Of a stretch of 64,000 nucleotides of DNA, positions 52,741-62,010 are shown piece by piece. Location: NCBI GenBank assembly GCA_016714685.1, contig JADKCH010000033.1:1-64000 (forward strand), written 5' to 3'. The translations under genes and the position numbers were made by a program. How positions within the stretch are numbered: position 1 is the stretch's first letter; each line of letters opens with the position of its first letter. The notes under the pieces were generated by a model, which was given only the letters and a program-made list of their open reading frames with translations, was not told the DNA's origin and searched no databases. The stretch comes from Candidatus Geothrix odensensis (lineage in GTDB: Bacteria; Acidobacteriota; Holophagae; Holophagales; Holophagaceae).

Positions 52741-52884
52741 ATGAAAGATTCTGCCAAGGGATGTTATGGATTTCAGCTCATGGTTGAGCTCGCGCTCCAG
52801 GCAGAGGGCGGCCCCACCTTGGTGGACGCCCTCGCCACCCGCCAGCAGACGCAGGAGGCGGAGAGCCATGGGCACTCCATCTGA
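52741..52884 (+). pseudogene. Truncated Rrf2-family (CymR/IscR-like) regulator remnant
   Basis: The 47-codon ORF begins KDSAKGCYGFQLMVELALQ, which aligns by eye with the MKxSTKGRYGLRAMxxLAL start of Rrf2 winged-helix regulators, and continues LVDALATRQQ, like the recognition-helix start. It then stops. The rest of the domain (dimer helix, cysteine cluster) is absent downstream. It is divergent from cysK, where Rrf2 proteins such as CymR often regulate cysteine genes. A degraded gene is more likely than a functional short protein. Confidence 0.6.
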
Positions 52885-52920
52885 CTTCAGGCCTGGTCAT
52901 CGGCCCAGAGACAGGGCCAT

Positions 52921-52960
52921 GGCAATCCGCCGGTGAAGCGCCCTCCACCGGGGGATTGCC
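52921..52960 (-). terminator. Hairpin after the beta-propeller gene
   Basis: GGCAATCC (52921-52928) pairs with GGATTGCC (52953-52960), and CCGGTG (52930-52935) with CACCGG (52946-52951), around a 10-base loop. It lies three bases past the stop of the beta-propeller gene on the minus strand. No U-tract follows, so termination would be factor-dependent or weak. Confidence 0.5.
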
Positions 52961-52963
52961 CCA

Positions 52964-54424
52964 TTACTTCAAAGCGACAAGGCTGCCCTTCTCCCCAGGA
53001 AAGAGCAGGCCGTCAGCCAGGGGCAGCAGCAGGCCCTCGGAGCGACCTCCGCCTTGGAAGAAGTCCCATGCCTGGGTGCCATCGGCCAGTCGGATGGCCT
53101 GGATCCGGTGCTCGTCCTTCACCTTGGTCACCACGTAGGCCGCATCTCCGGAGAAGGCGAAGGGGAGCTGCGGCACGGCTCCCAGGTCCACCTGCCAGAG
53201 CAGCTTCCCACTCCCGAGATCCATCGCCAGGAGGTTGGTTTCCGCATTGCAGATCACCTTGCCGGCCTGGATCCAGGGCAGGCGGGTGCTGCCAACCTTC
53301 TGCTCCCAGGAGGTCTCGCCGGTCCTCACGTCCAAGGCCACGACCCAGTCCTTCACGCTGATGAAACCGCGCTTCTCGGTATGCACGAGGCGATCGCCCT
53401 CTCCCATGAGGATGGCGTCCCCCTTGAAGGGCCTGGTCCAGGCCTTTTCCCCGGTCCTCGCATCGATGCCGATGAGCTTGCCCTGACTCAGGACACAGAA
53501 GCGATCCCCCACGAGGGTGCCCCCACCCAGAGGCTCGGCCGCACCGGTCCAGACTTCCCAGGCGGGCTTCCCGGTCTTGAGGTCCAGGGCCATGACTCGT
53601 CCGCAGCCACCCACGAGCACACGCTCCCCGTGCAACACCGGGGACAGATCCGCGCCGCCGGGGATCTGGGTCTCCCAGAGCTTCTTTCCGCTGAGCGCAT
53701 CAAGGGCGTAGACAATGCCGACCGGGCCCTCCTTCCCCTTGCCGAAGATCGGCAGAATGAGCACCTGTTCGCTCAGGACGGGAAAGAGCACCTTGGGAAG
53801 CTGGGCTTTCGCCGAGAACAGGAATCCCCCCAGCTTTTCCAGTTGGATCTGGTGCTTCGCCTGGCCCGTGGCGGCATCCATCAGCACCAGCAGGTAGTCC
53901 TTGTTCACATAGAGCAGGTGGTCGCCCATGAGAACGGGATCCAGTTCCGGTTTCCCCTGGATCGGCGTCTCCCAGGTGACCTTTCCGGAGGCCTGGTCCA
54001 GGCCCTGGAGCCGCAGGGGCTCAGCCGCGACGCCGATCAGGTGGTTCCCGTCGAAACAGGGCCATCGTTCGGATTGACCGAGGGAAACCTGCCAGATTTC
54101 CTTGGCGGGCTTGGGCAGCACGGGAGGGGGGAAGTTCGGGCTGAGCCTGGCCGCCTGTTCCAGCTGCGTCGTCAGGCGAGCCTGGGCCGCGGCCTGCCTC
54201 GCGATCTGCAGATGCATGGCCTGCTGCAGGCGCATCTGGGATTGCTGCATCTGCATCTGGCGGAACATCTGCTGCTGCATCTGCATCATCCGCTGGGCCT
54301 GGAAATTCTGCTGCTGCATCTGCCAGGCCATGTTCGAGTTCATGGCGGGATTCGGCCCCTGCCCCACGAGACTGGCGGCCAGGCAGCACGAGCAGAGGGC
54401 GGTCTTGGGGATGAGGAAGGACAT
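52964..54424 (-). CDS. Secreted PQQ-like beta-propeller protein with Met/Gln-rich segment
   Basis: The 486-residue protein has a likely signal sequence (MSFLIPKTALCSCCLAASLV). Residues ~27-75 are extremely rich in Met and Gln (for example QMQQQMFRQMQMQQSQM), and could bind copper or form a coiled coil. The rest is a beta-propeller with PQQ-like blades: GLDQASGKVTWETPI, ALDALSGKKLWETQI, ALDLKTGKPAWEVW, GIDARTGEKAWTR, ALDVRTGETSWEQ, AMDLGSGKLLWQ. No PQQ enzyme residues are obvious, so it may be a scaffold. Function unknown. Confidence 0.8.
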   Translation of the reverse strand: MSFLIPKTALCSCCLAASLVGQGPNPAMNSNMAWQMQQQNFQAQRMMQMQQQMFRQMQMQQSQMRLQQAMHLQIARQAAAQARLTTQLEQAARLSPNFPPPVLPKPAKEIWQVSLGQSERWPCFDGNHLIGVAAEPLRLQGLDQASGKVTWETPIQGKPELDPVLMGDHLLYVNKDYLLVLMDAATGQAKHQIQLEKLGGFLFSAKAQLPKVLFPVLSEQVLILPIFGKGKEGPVGIVYALDALSGKKLWETQIPGGADLSPVLHGERVLVGGCGRVMALDLKTGKPAWEVWTGAAEPLGGGTLVGDRFCVLSQGKLIGIDARTGEKAWTRPFKGDAILMGEGDRLVHTEKRGFISVKDWVVALDVRTGETSWEQKVGSTRLPWIQAGKVICNAETNLLAMDLGSGKLLWQVDLGAVPQLPFAFSGDAAYVVTKVKDEHRIQAIRLADGTQAWDFFQGGGRSEGLLLPLADGLLFPGEKGSLVALK

Positions 54425-54533
54425 GGTGCGCTCCGAAGTCAGAATCCCGCCCTGGTGGTCCGGCTGAACCCATGGCGGGCAAGCGCCCGCTGCCGCTTCC
54501 CAGAAGGAACGGAAGGGGCGGGATCAGTGCCCG

Positions 54534-57500
54534 TCAGGGCTGGAAGGTCAGGACCATTCCTGGCGCCTGGGCATGCCCCTTCTGCTGCACCTCTCCGCCA
54601 CGGTAGAGCCCCCAGCCGGGGAGGCCGCGGGGCCAGAGGCGGGTCATGGCCCACTGCTGGATGCGGCTGTTGGCCAGCACCACGACCAGGAAGCGCTTGG
54701 GATTCCAGGGGTTGGGGAAGGCCGCGAGGAGGCCGTCGTCGGGCCGTCCGTAGGTGCGGCCCTGCCACTTGAACCAGCCGGGACCGCCCTCGACGGGGAA
54801 GCGGCCTTCGGCCTGGAGCCGGGCCGCCACGCCATTGTCGGCGGGGCCGCCGAAGAGGAGCAGGTCGCTGGCGGCCAGCTGCGCGTCGCTCACCTCGGCA
54901 TCGGCCTGGACGGGCAGCAGCACTTCCGTGCTCAGCTCGGCCAGGGTGTCGCGGTATTGCAGGGCCAGGGTGCGCTGGGCCTCGACTTCGCGGGCGGTGC
55001 CGTACACCAGCCGCGTGGCCGCCCAATCATCCAGCACGTTGCCCAGCACCCAGAAGTTCGCGCGGGCCACGGGAAGGTCGTGGCCGGCGTTGAAGGTGAC
55101 CCGGGTGGGCAGGGCCTCAGTTTGGAAGGTGAAGGTGCCGGTGGCGCCGCTCATCTGGATCCGCTCCAGGCGGGCGCCCTTGGCAGTCTCCAGGCTCACG
55201 GAGGCGATGAAGGGATAGGCGAAGCCGGGCTGGTCCACCGTGAGCGTCACGGCGTGGCCGGCCTCCGCCTTCTTCACATCCACCTTCATCCGGGGCGCAG
55301 GCAGGTCGGCGCGCTCCAGCCAGGGCTTCAGGAGGGGCGCCACGTCACGGCCCGCGCCTTCGGAGAGGGCCTTGAGCAGGTCCGCGGTGCGGGCGGCCTT
55401 CCCGCTGAAGCGCTCATGGGCCGTGCGCATGGCCTTGGCGAAGGCCGCGTTGCCCAGGTGCAGGCGCAGCTGGTGCAGGGCGAAGACGCCGCGGATGCGG
55501 GGGATCTGGTAGGCGCCGTAGCGGTCGTAGGCGGTGGCGGTGGCCAGGGGGGCCTGGGCGCCTTCCTTGGCATCGAGGTACAGGTGCCGGGTGTTCAGGT
55601 CCGCCAGGGTGGCGGCCTGGGCCTCGAAGGCCTTGGCGGGCGCGGCGGGCAGGCCCTTGAGCTGCTGCCAATAGGCCGCGGAGGCGCTCACGAACCAGTT
55701 CTCCGCATCGGTGGCGGGCATCACGGTGCCGGACCAGAGGCCCTTGGCCTCGAAGGCATAGGCCTCCTTCATCCCCGCCACATCAGGCACAGGGGCGGGC
55801 TTGGCCGGGGTGGTCGAGGTCCAGGTGGCCTTGGCGGCCTGCAGCTTCTGGGTGATCCAGATGGGGCTGAAGGTGGTGTAGCCATGGGTCAGGTGGGGCG
55901 TGGCGCCCGGCAGGTCGGCGATGAAGCGGCCGCCCACCAGCTTCTCGCGCAGGGTGGTCTTGCCCTGGTGGGCGATGAACACCAGCTTCTCGGCCATCTC
56001 GGAGGTGGTGAGCTTGCCATCGCAGGCGTGGGGCCGGTTGATGGGGCTGCTGGCCAGGATGCGGGTGGAGGCGTCGATGTCGAAGCCGCCCATGCCGTAG
56101 GTGCGGAAGGCCTCCTGGAAGGCGATGTCGCGGTTCCAGGTGTTGAAGGCGAGGTCGGCCGGGGCGTTCTCGGGGTTGGCGCCGTACTCGCCGCGCACGT
56201 CCAGGTCGCGGTTGTTGTTGTTGGCCCAGATGAAGTCGCGGTGGTTGCCCGGCGTGTCGGCGGGCTTGCCCTTGGTGCCGGTGCGCCACATCTTCGTCTT
56301 CTCGGTGCCCAGCAGGAAGCAGGCGCCCTCGTCGGTCTTGGTGTCGGCCATGGTCCAGTCGTTGGTGTAGAGGCCGTTGTTCTGCTTGAAGAGGATGGCG
56401 GCGGCCTCGTCGATGGTGGCGGCGTACTGGGCCGCCTTGCGGATGCGGTTGCTCTGGGGCGTGCCCTCGGGGTTGAAGGGCGTCTGCCCCACGGTGGTCT
56501 CGCCGATGACCAGGCCCGAGCCGTTCAGGTACCAGTCCGTGCCGCTGTGGATGCCGCCCGCGAAGGTCTGCATCACCACGCGGTGGCCCTTCTCCGGGAC
56601 GATGTCCAGCATCACGCCCCACTCGGTGCCGGTGTAGCCGTTCCACATGAACAGCTGGGTGAAGATGAAGCGCCCGCTCTTGGTGGCGCCCTTGGTGGCC
56701 ACGAAGGAGGAGCAGTGGTCGCCCTTCCCGGCCTTGTCCGCCTCGTCGTCGCCGGTCATGAAGGTGCGGCCGCTCAGCGGGTGGGCGGCATGGGTGAGGC
56801 CCTCCTGCAGCTGGCTCATGTCCACGGCGCTGTTCAGGGTGACGATGTCCAGCAGGTCGATGTCCCGGCCCTTGAACTTGGCCCCGGCCTTCACGGCGCC
56901 ATCGGCAATGCCCTTCATCTCCTCCAGGAACTCCACGTCGTACTTGCGGAAGAAGAGCGCGTCGGCCATCTGCCGCTGATCGGCCCAGCCGCGCGCGGGA
57001 TCGGCGTTGTTCTTCTGGATGCCGAGCTTGGTGATGTAGCGCACGATCTCGTCGGCCATGAGCTCGCCATGCTGCCGGCCGCGGGCATAGGGCGCGCCTT
57101 CGATGTGCAGGAAGGTCCAGCCGCCCATCTCGTAGCGGAAGCCCTTGCCGGCCCAGCGCACGGTCTCCATGGGGATGAAGGCCGTGACGTCGTCCACCTT
57201 CTCCAGCTTCAGGTTGCTGAAGGTGGCTGCACCCGTGGCCTTGCCGTTGCGGCCCAGGTGCAGCTGCACGCGGTCCGTGGGGCTGGTGGCCAGGAACAGC
57301 AGGGAGACCTTGCGCTCGGAGGTGCCGGCCACGCTCTGCGAGGCGTTGGTGAAGGGGAAGCTCTCCATGGACAGGCAGGCGCCCAGGGCCGTGGGATAGC
57401 GGGCCAGCGGATCGGCCGTGACGGCTTCCGTGCGGATGGTGGCGCTCAGGCGGTAGAGCTCGCCCACCTTCAGGGCCACCGGCCCCGAGGCCAGGGTGGC

Positions 57501-57650
57501 TTCCGTCCCCGCGGCAGGAGCCGCCAGGCGCAGGCCGGAGACGCCCGCGGTGGAGCCCGGCTTCAGCGCCCAGCCCGCCAGGGGAAGGTCGGCGGCCGTG
57601 GCCAGCATCGTCACAGCCATCAACAGCCCGGCACGGAGCATTCGGATCAT
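54534..57650 (-). CDS. Secreted C45-type Ntn-hydrolase with additional C-terminal domains
   Basis: The ~1038-residue protein has a signal peptide (MIRMLRAGLLMAVTMLATA). ATG 57650 is preceded by GGTGGAG. A beta-rich N-terminal segment to ~150 leads to a hydrolase core (FLHIEGAPYARGRQHGEL, DIVTLNSAVDMS). The nucleophile candidate is Cys313 in GDHCSSFVA; this resembles the acyl-CoA:6-aminopenicillanate acyltransferase/phospholipase-B-like group. From about 650 the helical ALHQLRLHLGNAAFAKAMR and LKPWLERADLPAPRMKVD resemble the C-terminal half of M1 aminopeptidases, without their zinc motif. Substrate unknown. Confidence 0.75.
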   Translation of the reverse strand: MIRMLRAGLLMAVTMLATAADLPLAGWALKPGSTAGVSGLRLAAPAAGTEATLASGPVALKVGELYRLSATIRTEAVTADPLARYPTALGACLSMESFPFTNASQSVAGTSERKVSLLFLATSPTDRVQLHLGRNGKATGAATFSNLKLEKVDDVTAFIPMETVRWAGKGFRYEMGGWTFLHIEGAPYARGRQHGELMADEIVRYITKLGIQKNNADPARGWADQRQMADALFFRKYDVEFLEEMKGIADGAVKAGAKFKGRDIDLLDIVTLNSAVDMSQLQEGLTHAAHPLSGRTFMTGDDEADKAGKGDHCSSFVATKGATKSGRFIFTQLFMWNGYTGTEWGVMLDIVPEKGHRVVMQTFAGGIHSGTDWYLNGSGLVIGETTVGQTPFNPEGTPQSNRIRKAAQYAATIDEAAAILFKQNNGLYTNDWTMADTKTDEGACFLLGTEKTKMWRTGTKGKPADTPGNHRDFIWANNNNRDLDVRGEYGANPENAPADLAFNTWNRDIAFQEAFRTYGMGGFDIDASTRILASSPINRPHACDGKLTTSEMAEKLVFIAHQGKTTLREKLVGGRFIADLPGATPHLTHGYTTFSPIWITQKLQAAKATWTSTTPAKPAPVPDVAGMKEAYAFEAKGLWSGTVMPATDAENWFVSASAAYWQQLKGLPAAPAKAFEAQAATLADLNTRHLYLDAKEGAQAPLATATAYDRYGAYQIPRIRGVFALHQLRLHLGNAAFAKAMRTAHERFSGKAARTADLLKALSEGAGRDVAPLLKPWLERADLPAPRMKVDVKKAEAGHAVTLTVDQPGFAYPFIASVSLETAKGARLERIQMSGATGTFTFQTEALPTRVTFNAGHDLPVARANFWVLGNVLDDWAATRLVYGTAREVEAQRTLALQYRDTLAELSTEVLLPVQADAEVSDAQLAASDLLLFGGPADNGVAARLQAEGRFPVEGGPGWFKWQGRTYGRPDDGLLAAFPNPWNPKRFLVVVLANSRIQQWAMTRLWPRGLPGWGLYRGGEVQQKGHAQAPGMVLTFQP

Positions 57651-57690
57651 GGGAGCCTCCACCTTTCAGAATGCCAAACATCGCCCTGGA

Positions 57691-57711
57691 TTGCCTCGCT
57701 TTTTGAGGCAA
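57691..57711. repeat. Palindrome in the divergent promoter region
   Basis: TTGCCTC (57691-57697) and GAGGCAA (57705-57711) are perfect reverse complements around GCTTTTT. They lie in the 87-base gap between the divergent C45-hydrolase gene and the pseudouridine-synthase gene. This could be an operator or a small terminator-like stem. I cannot decide which. Confidence 0.45.
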
Positions 57712-57737
57712 CAAGGGGCACCAGCTACTCTGGAGCC

Positions 57738-58645
57738 ATGACGCTGCGCAAATGGACCTTCACCGTGGACCCCGAGGACGCGGAGCTGCGCCTGGATCAG
57801 CTCATCGCCAAGCGCACGGAGCTGTCCCGGCGCTCGGCCCGGGAGGCCCTGAAGCTGGGCGGCGTCCAGGTGGACCGCAAGCGCGTGAAGGTGGCGGGCA
57901 AGGTGGTGAAGCCGGGCATCGAGGTGCGCGTGGCCTTCGATCCCGAGCTGCCGCCGGTGCCCACCACGCCCGTCCCGGTGGTGTACGAGGACGCCTGGAT
58001 CATCGCCGTGGACAAGCCCGCGGGCATTGCCACCCAGGGCACCTGGGCCACGGACCGCCATGACCTGCTGGCCCTGCTGAAGACCCAGCGCCCGGACCTC
58101 AGCCTGTTCCTGCACCACCGCCTGGACCAGGGCACCTCGGGCCTGCTGGTGCTGGGCAAGGATCCCAAGGCCAACAAGGGCCTGGCCGAGGCCTTCGCGG
58201 GCCGCGACCTGGAAAAGCTCTACCTGGCCCGCATCTCCGCGCCCCTGGAAGCCTGCACCGTGGATGCCCCCATCGGCCGCATCCGGGGCGCCGATCCCGG
58301 CCGCTTCGGCTGCGAAGGCAATCTCATCGAGCCCAAGTCCGCCCGTACCGATTTCCGCCCCGCCACCGAGGAGGAATCGGCCGGCCTCGTGCCCGGCCAC
58401 TGGATCGTGGCCCGCATCCACACGGGCCGCACCCACCAGATCCGCGTCCACCTGGTCCACCTGGGCCACGCCATCGTGGGCGATGCCCTCTACGGCGGCG
58501 CCACCTCCGACCGCCTGTGGCTCCACGCCTGGCGGCTGGGGCTGAAGCACCCGGTCACGGGCGACGACCTGAAGCTGGAGGCGCCGCCCAGCCGGTTCAG
58601 GGGGGCAGGCGTGTCCGCCGTTTGGAAGCCCCACGACAGCCCGCC
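57738..58645 (+). CDS. RluA-type pseudouridine synthase
   Basis: From ATG 57738 about 303 codons encode an S4-like domain (LRLDQLIAKRTELSRRSARE) and the RluA catalytic domain: VDKPAGIATQGT, then HHRLDQGTSGLLVLGKD with the catalytic Asp, and RIHTGRTHQIRVHLVHLGH. It isomerises uridine to pseudouridine in rRNA or tRNA. The family normally ends near LEAPPSRFRG. Here no stop occurs, and the frame runs on into a diacylglycerol-kinase domain. The end given is therefore the probable domain border, not a stop codon. Confidence 0.85.
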
Positions 58646-58646
58646 A

Positions 58647-59589
58647 TGCTGCCAGAAGCTGCCCATCCTCTTCAACCCCGCCTCTGGCACCTCGCCCAAG
58701 GATCCCGACGCCCTCCTGCGGCCCCTGCCGAAGGCACTGCGGGACCGGGTGGAGCCCATCCCCTTCGGTCCGCCCTGGGACTTTGGACCGTCCATCGACC
58801 AGGCCCTGCGCGCCGGTGGCCCTCTCCTTGTCTGGGGCGGTGACGGCACCATCCACCATGCGGCGAAGGCCCTGATCCAACGGGGCTGTCCCGTGCCCCT
58901 GGCGGCCATCCCAGGCGGCAGCGGCAATGGGCTGGTGCGCGGCCTGCGCACGCCGCTGGAGCCCGCCGGGGCGCTGCGGCGCCTGCTGGAGGGCCGGGAG
59001 CTGCGCATGGACCTGCCCCGGCTGGACGGAGAGCCGTTCCTGAATCTCTGCGGCACCGGCTTCGAGGCCGCCGTGGCCCATCGCTTCGACGCGATGCCCG
59101 GCCGGGGTTTCACCACCTACGCCCGGGCCTGCTGGCAGCTGTGGCGCAGCTGGCCGGCAACCCGGCTCGACTGGGAGGCCCAGGCCGATGCCCCTGGCGG
59201 GGCGCGTGGAGCGCATCCGGGCTGCCTTCAAAGGCCCCCAACCGGATCTGCCGGAAGCCGCCTGGAGCCTCTGCCTGGCCAACCTGCCCCAGTACGGCTC
59301 AGGGCTGTGGATCGCCCCGGGAGCCGATCCCACGGACGGGGCCCTGCAGTGGGCCACCCTGGCGCGGCCCTCCTGGTTCGACCTGCTGACCGAGGCCTAC
59401 GTGCTGTTCCGCGAAGGCGGCCGCACCCGGCTCCGCCACGAGGGGCGGTTGCGCCAGGCCACCCTGCGCCTGGAGCGCCCCCTGCCCTGGCACCTGGACG
59501 GCGAGCCTGTCGCCGAGCGCGACCGCGCCGAGCTCACGGTGGAGCAGCGGGCCTTCCGCATGCAGGTCACCGGGGCGTGTCCCTGGTAG
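58647..59589 (+). pseudogene. Diacylglycerol-kinase-family gene, frameshifted
   Basis: In frame with the RluA gene, KLPILFNPASG, LLVWGGDGTIHHAAKAL and IPGGSGNGLVRGL mark a DAGK catalytic domain. Past TRLDWEAQAD (about 59189) the similarity jumps to the next frame: PLAGRVERIRAAFKG, ANLPQYGSGLWIAPG and PLPWHLDGEPV, ending at 59589. One extra base near 59190 explains it. The ATG at 58646 would start the DAGK as MLQKLPILFNP if one C of CC near 58652 were also extra. It could phosphorylate lipids or sphingoid-like substrates if intact. Confidence 0.7.
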
Positions 59590-59615
59590 TGAGGCATCAG
59601 CCGTAAGCAAAGCCG

Positions 59616-59632
59616 GCCCCGGGCTTCGGGGC
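59616..59632 (+). terminator. Short GC hairpin after the diacylglycerol-kinase gene
   Basis: GCCCCG (59616-59621) pairs with CGGGGC (59627-59632) around a 5-base loop and is followed by GGGGTTT. It lies between convergent genes and could help termination for either. The weak T-run limits confidence. Confidence 0.4.
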
Positions 59633-59663
59633 GGGGTTTGCGCGCAGCGAGAACCCTGGATGA

Positions 59664-60530
59664 TCAAGGGGAACGGGATACAGCAGGCCCGGTCAGGCTC
59701 GGTCCCCGGAACTCGGCGCTGACGCTGGGGCTGGCACCCCAGAGGCCGGCCACCATCTTGACCCGGCTGAGGTCGGTCTTGGCGGGATCCCAGTTCCGGC
59801 GGATCGCCAGGGTGTAGGGATCCTTCGCATCGGACCACCAGGCGGGATCGTCCACGATGACGTAGATGGCGGTGGCCTCGTCCTTCGGATTCTTGTAGGT
59901 GACCATCACGGGCTGGTGGGCGATGGCCGCCTGCAGCATGCCCGGGCCGGGGGTGCCCCACTTGTCCACGAGCATGAGGCGGAACCAGGCCGTCTTGGGG
60001 TGCTGGACCTCGATCTGGACGGTGCCGCCGGCGGGCACGGAGATGCCGTAGGCCCGCCAGCCGGCCGGCGTCTGCACGTAGTCGGTGAGGAGGTCGACGC
60101 TGTCACCGATGGGGCTCACCGGGATGAAACCCCTCCTGGACAGCCACTGGATCTCGGCCATGAGGTCGCGGCCGCGCCAGTAGCCCAGGGTCGGCATGGA
60201 GGTGCAGCGGTCCCAGGCGGGAGGCACCACGACGCGCGTGCCGGGATGGAGGCTGACCCCGGTGACCCTGGGGGCCGGTCCCGGGCGGGGCTCCATCTCC
60301 ATCGTGCGGGGGCCGGAGGGCCGGCGGGTGGTGTCCCTGCCGGAAGTCGCCGACGACGGCGTCACAGGGCGGGGTTTGTCGGGCATGACCCGGCCGCCGA
60401 CCGGCCCCTGAGGGCGTGGCGTCACGCGACGGTCCTGCTCGCTCTGTGGCGAAGCGCCACAGATGGCCGAGGTCAGGGCCAGCACGGCAACTGCGGTCAT
60501 GAAACGGTGTTGCGGAAACCAGGGTCGCAT
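59664..60530 (-). CDS. Secreted hypothetical protein
   Basis: The 288-residue protein has a signal peptide (FMTAVAVLALTSAICGAS) after a short basic start, then ~70 residues rich in Pro and Arg, likely disordered. The C-terminal half is folded, beta-rich and aromatic, with VPAGGTVQIEVQHPKTAWFRL-like strands (shortened here) and IYVIVDDPAWWSD. A strong Shine-Dalgarno AAGGAGGTG precedes the ATG. I recognise no family. It is divergent from murC. Confidence 0.6.
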   Translation of the reverse strand: MRPWFPQHRFMTAVAVLALTSAICGASPQSEQDRRVTPRPQGPVGGRVMPDKPRPVTPSSATSGRDTTRRPSGPRTMEMEPRPGPAPRVTGVSLHPGTRVVVPPAWDRCTSMPTLGYWRGRDLMAEIQWLSRRGFIPVSPIGDSVDLLTDYVQTPAGWRAYGISVPAGGTVQIEVQHPKTAWFRLMLVDKWGTPGPGMLQAAIAHQPVMVTYKNPKDEATAIYVIVDDPAWWSDAKDPYTLAIRRNWDPAKTDLSRVKMVAGLWGASPSVSAEFRGPSLTGPAVSRSP

Positions 60531-60642
60531 CGCACACCTCCTTGGAACGGAATGGGACTTCCATCATGCCAGAGCCATGCCAGCCGTCTCGAGGAGCCCG
60601 CCATGGCGGTATGCTGGCGGTTTCAAGGATGGGGGCCCCCAG

Positions 60643-62010
60643 GTGTTCGGCAAGATCCAGCACATCCATTTCGTGGGCATCGGCGGCATCGGCATGTCCG
60701 GCATCGCCGAGGTGCTCGCCAACCTGGGCTACCAGGTCTCCGGCTCCGACCTCAAGGAGAGCGCCGCCACGCAGCGGCTGCGCAGCCTCGGCATCACGGT
60801 CCACCTGGGCCATGAGGGCCGCGCCATCGAGGGCGCGCAGGTGGTGGTGATCAGCTCCGCCGTGAAGGGGGACAACCCCGAGGTCGTGGCGGCCCACGCC
60901 GCCAAGGTCCCCGTGATCCCCCGGGGCGAGATGCTGGCCGAGCTGATGCGCATGAAATACGGCATCGCCGTGGCCGGTTCCCACGGCAAGACCACCACCA
61001 CCAGCATGGTGGCCCAGGTGCTGAACCAGGGCGGCATCGATCCGACCATCGTCATCGGCGGCAAGCTCGGCACCATCGGCAGCAACGCCAAGCTGGGCAA
61101 GGGCCCCTTCCTGGTGGCCGAGGCCGACGAGAGCGACGGCAGCTTCCTCATGCTGAACCCGACCCTGGCCGTGATCACCAACATCGACCGCGAGCACCTC
61201 GATCACTACAAGGACCTGGACGAGATCCAGGACGCCTTCGTGGCCTTCGCCAACAAGGTGCCCTTCTACGGTTCCGTGTTCCTCTGCCTCGACGATGCCA
61301 ACGCCGCCGCCGTGCGCCCGCGCCTGAAGCGGCGGGTCCGCACCTACGGCACCCACCCCCAGGTGGACATCCGGGCCCGGGAGATCCGGCAGGAGGGCTT
61401 CCGCACCCACTTCAAGGTGACGGCCCAGGGCGCGGACCTGGGCGCCTTCAGCCTCGGCGTCCCCGGCCACCACATGGTGCTGAACGCCCTGGCGGCCATC
61501 GGCATCGCCCTGGAGCTCGACGTGGAGCCGGAGGTCATCCGGGCCAGCCTCTCCAGCTTCACGGGGGCGGATCGCCGCTTCCACCTGAAGGGCGAGAAGG
61601 GCGGCGTGCTCGTGGTGGATGACTACGGCCATCACCCCACCGAGATCGCCGCCACCCTGGCCGGGGCCCGGGCCGGTTTCCCGGATCGCCGCCTGGTGGC
61701 GGCCTTCCAGCCCCACCGCTACAGCCGCACGAAGGCCCTGCTCGACGAATTCGGCACCGCCTTCTTCGAGGCCGACTCCGTCCTCGTCACCGACATCTAT
61801 GCCGCCGGGGAGCAGCCCATCCAGGGCGTGGACGGCGCGGCCGTGGTCGAGGCGCTGCGTTCCCACGGCCAGAAGGAAGTCCACCTGGTGGGCCGGGTGG
61901 AGGAATTGCCGGAGGCCCTGAAGCGCCACACCCGGAGCGGGGATCTGGTGATCACCTTCGGCGCCGGCTCCATCACCAACGCCGGACCCGCCTTCCTCGA
62001 GCTGGAGTGA
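60643..62010 (+). CDS. murC: UDP-N-acetylmuramate--L-alanine ligase
   Basis: The ~455-residue Mur ligase starts with GTG at 60643 (FGKIQHIHFVGIGGIGMSG, the N-terminal nucleotide-binding loop). It has VAGSHGKTTTTSM, the ATP P-loop, EADESDGSF, NIDREHLDHY, and the C-terminal DDYGHHPTEIAATL. It adds L-alanine to UDP-MurNAc in peptidoglycan synthesis. An ATG-initiated frame further upstream is not family-like. The M14 peptidase gene follows with a GTGA overlap. No dcw-cluster genes are adjacent. Confidence 0.95.
   Translation: MFGKIQHIHFVGIGGIGMSGIAEVLANLGYQVSGSDLKESAATQRLRSLGITVHLGHEGRAIEGAQVVVISSAVKGDNPEVVAAHAAKVPVIPRGEMLAELMRMKYGIAVAGSHGKTTTTSMVAQVLNQGGIDPTIVIGGKLGTIGSNAKLGKGPFLVAEADESDGSFLMLNPTLAVITNIDREHLDHYKDLDEIQDAFVAFANKVPFYGSVFLCLDDANAAAVRPRLKRRVRTYGTHPQVDIRAREIRQEGFRTHFKVTAQGADLGAFSLGVPGHHMVLNALAAIGIALELDVEPEVIRASLSSFTGADRRFHLKGEKGGVLVVDDYGHHPTEIAATLAGARAGFPDRRLVAAFQPHRYSRTKALLDEFGTAFFEADSVLVTDIYAAGEQPIQGVDGAAVVEALRSHGQKEVHLVGRVEELPEALKRHTRSGDLVITFGAGSITNAGPAFLELE

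Noticed and set aside
54573..57737. Upstream extension of the RluA frame across the C45 gene
   Set aside because: It is the antisense of the hydrolase; RluA similarity starts only at the ATG at 57738.
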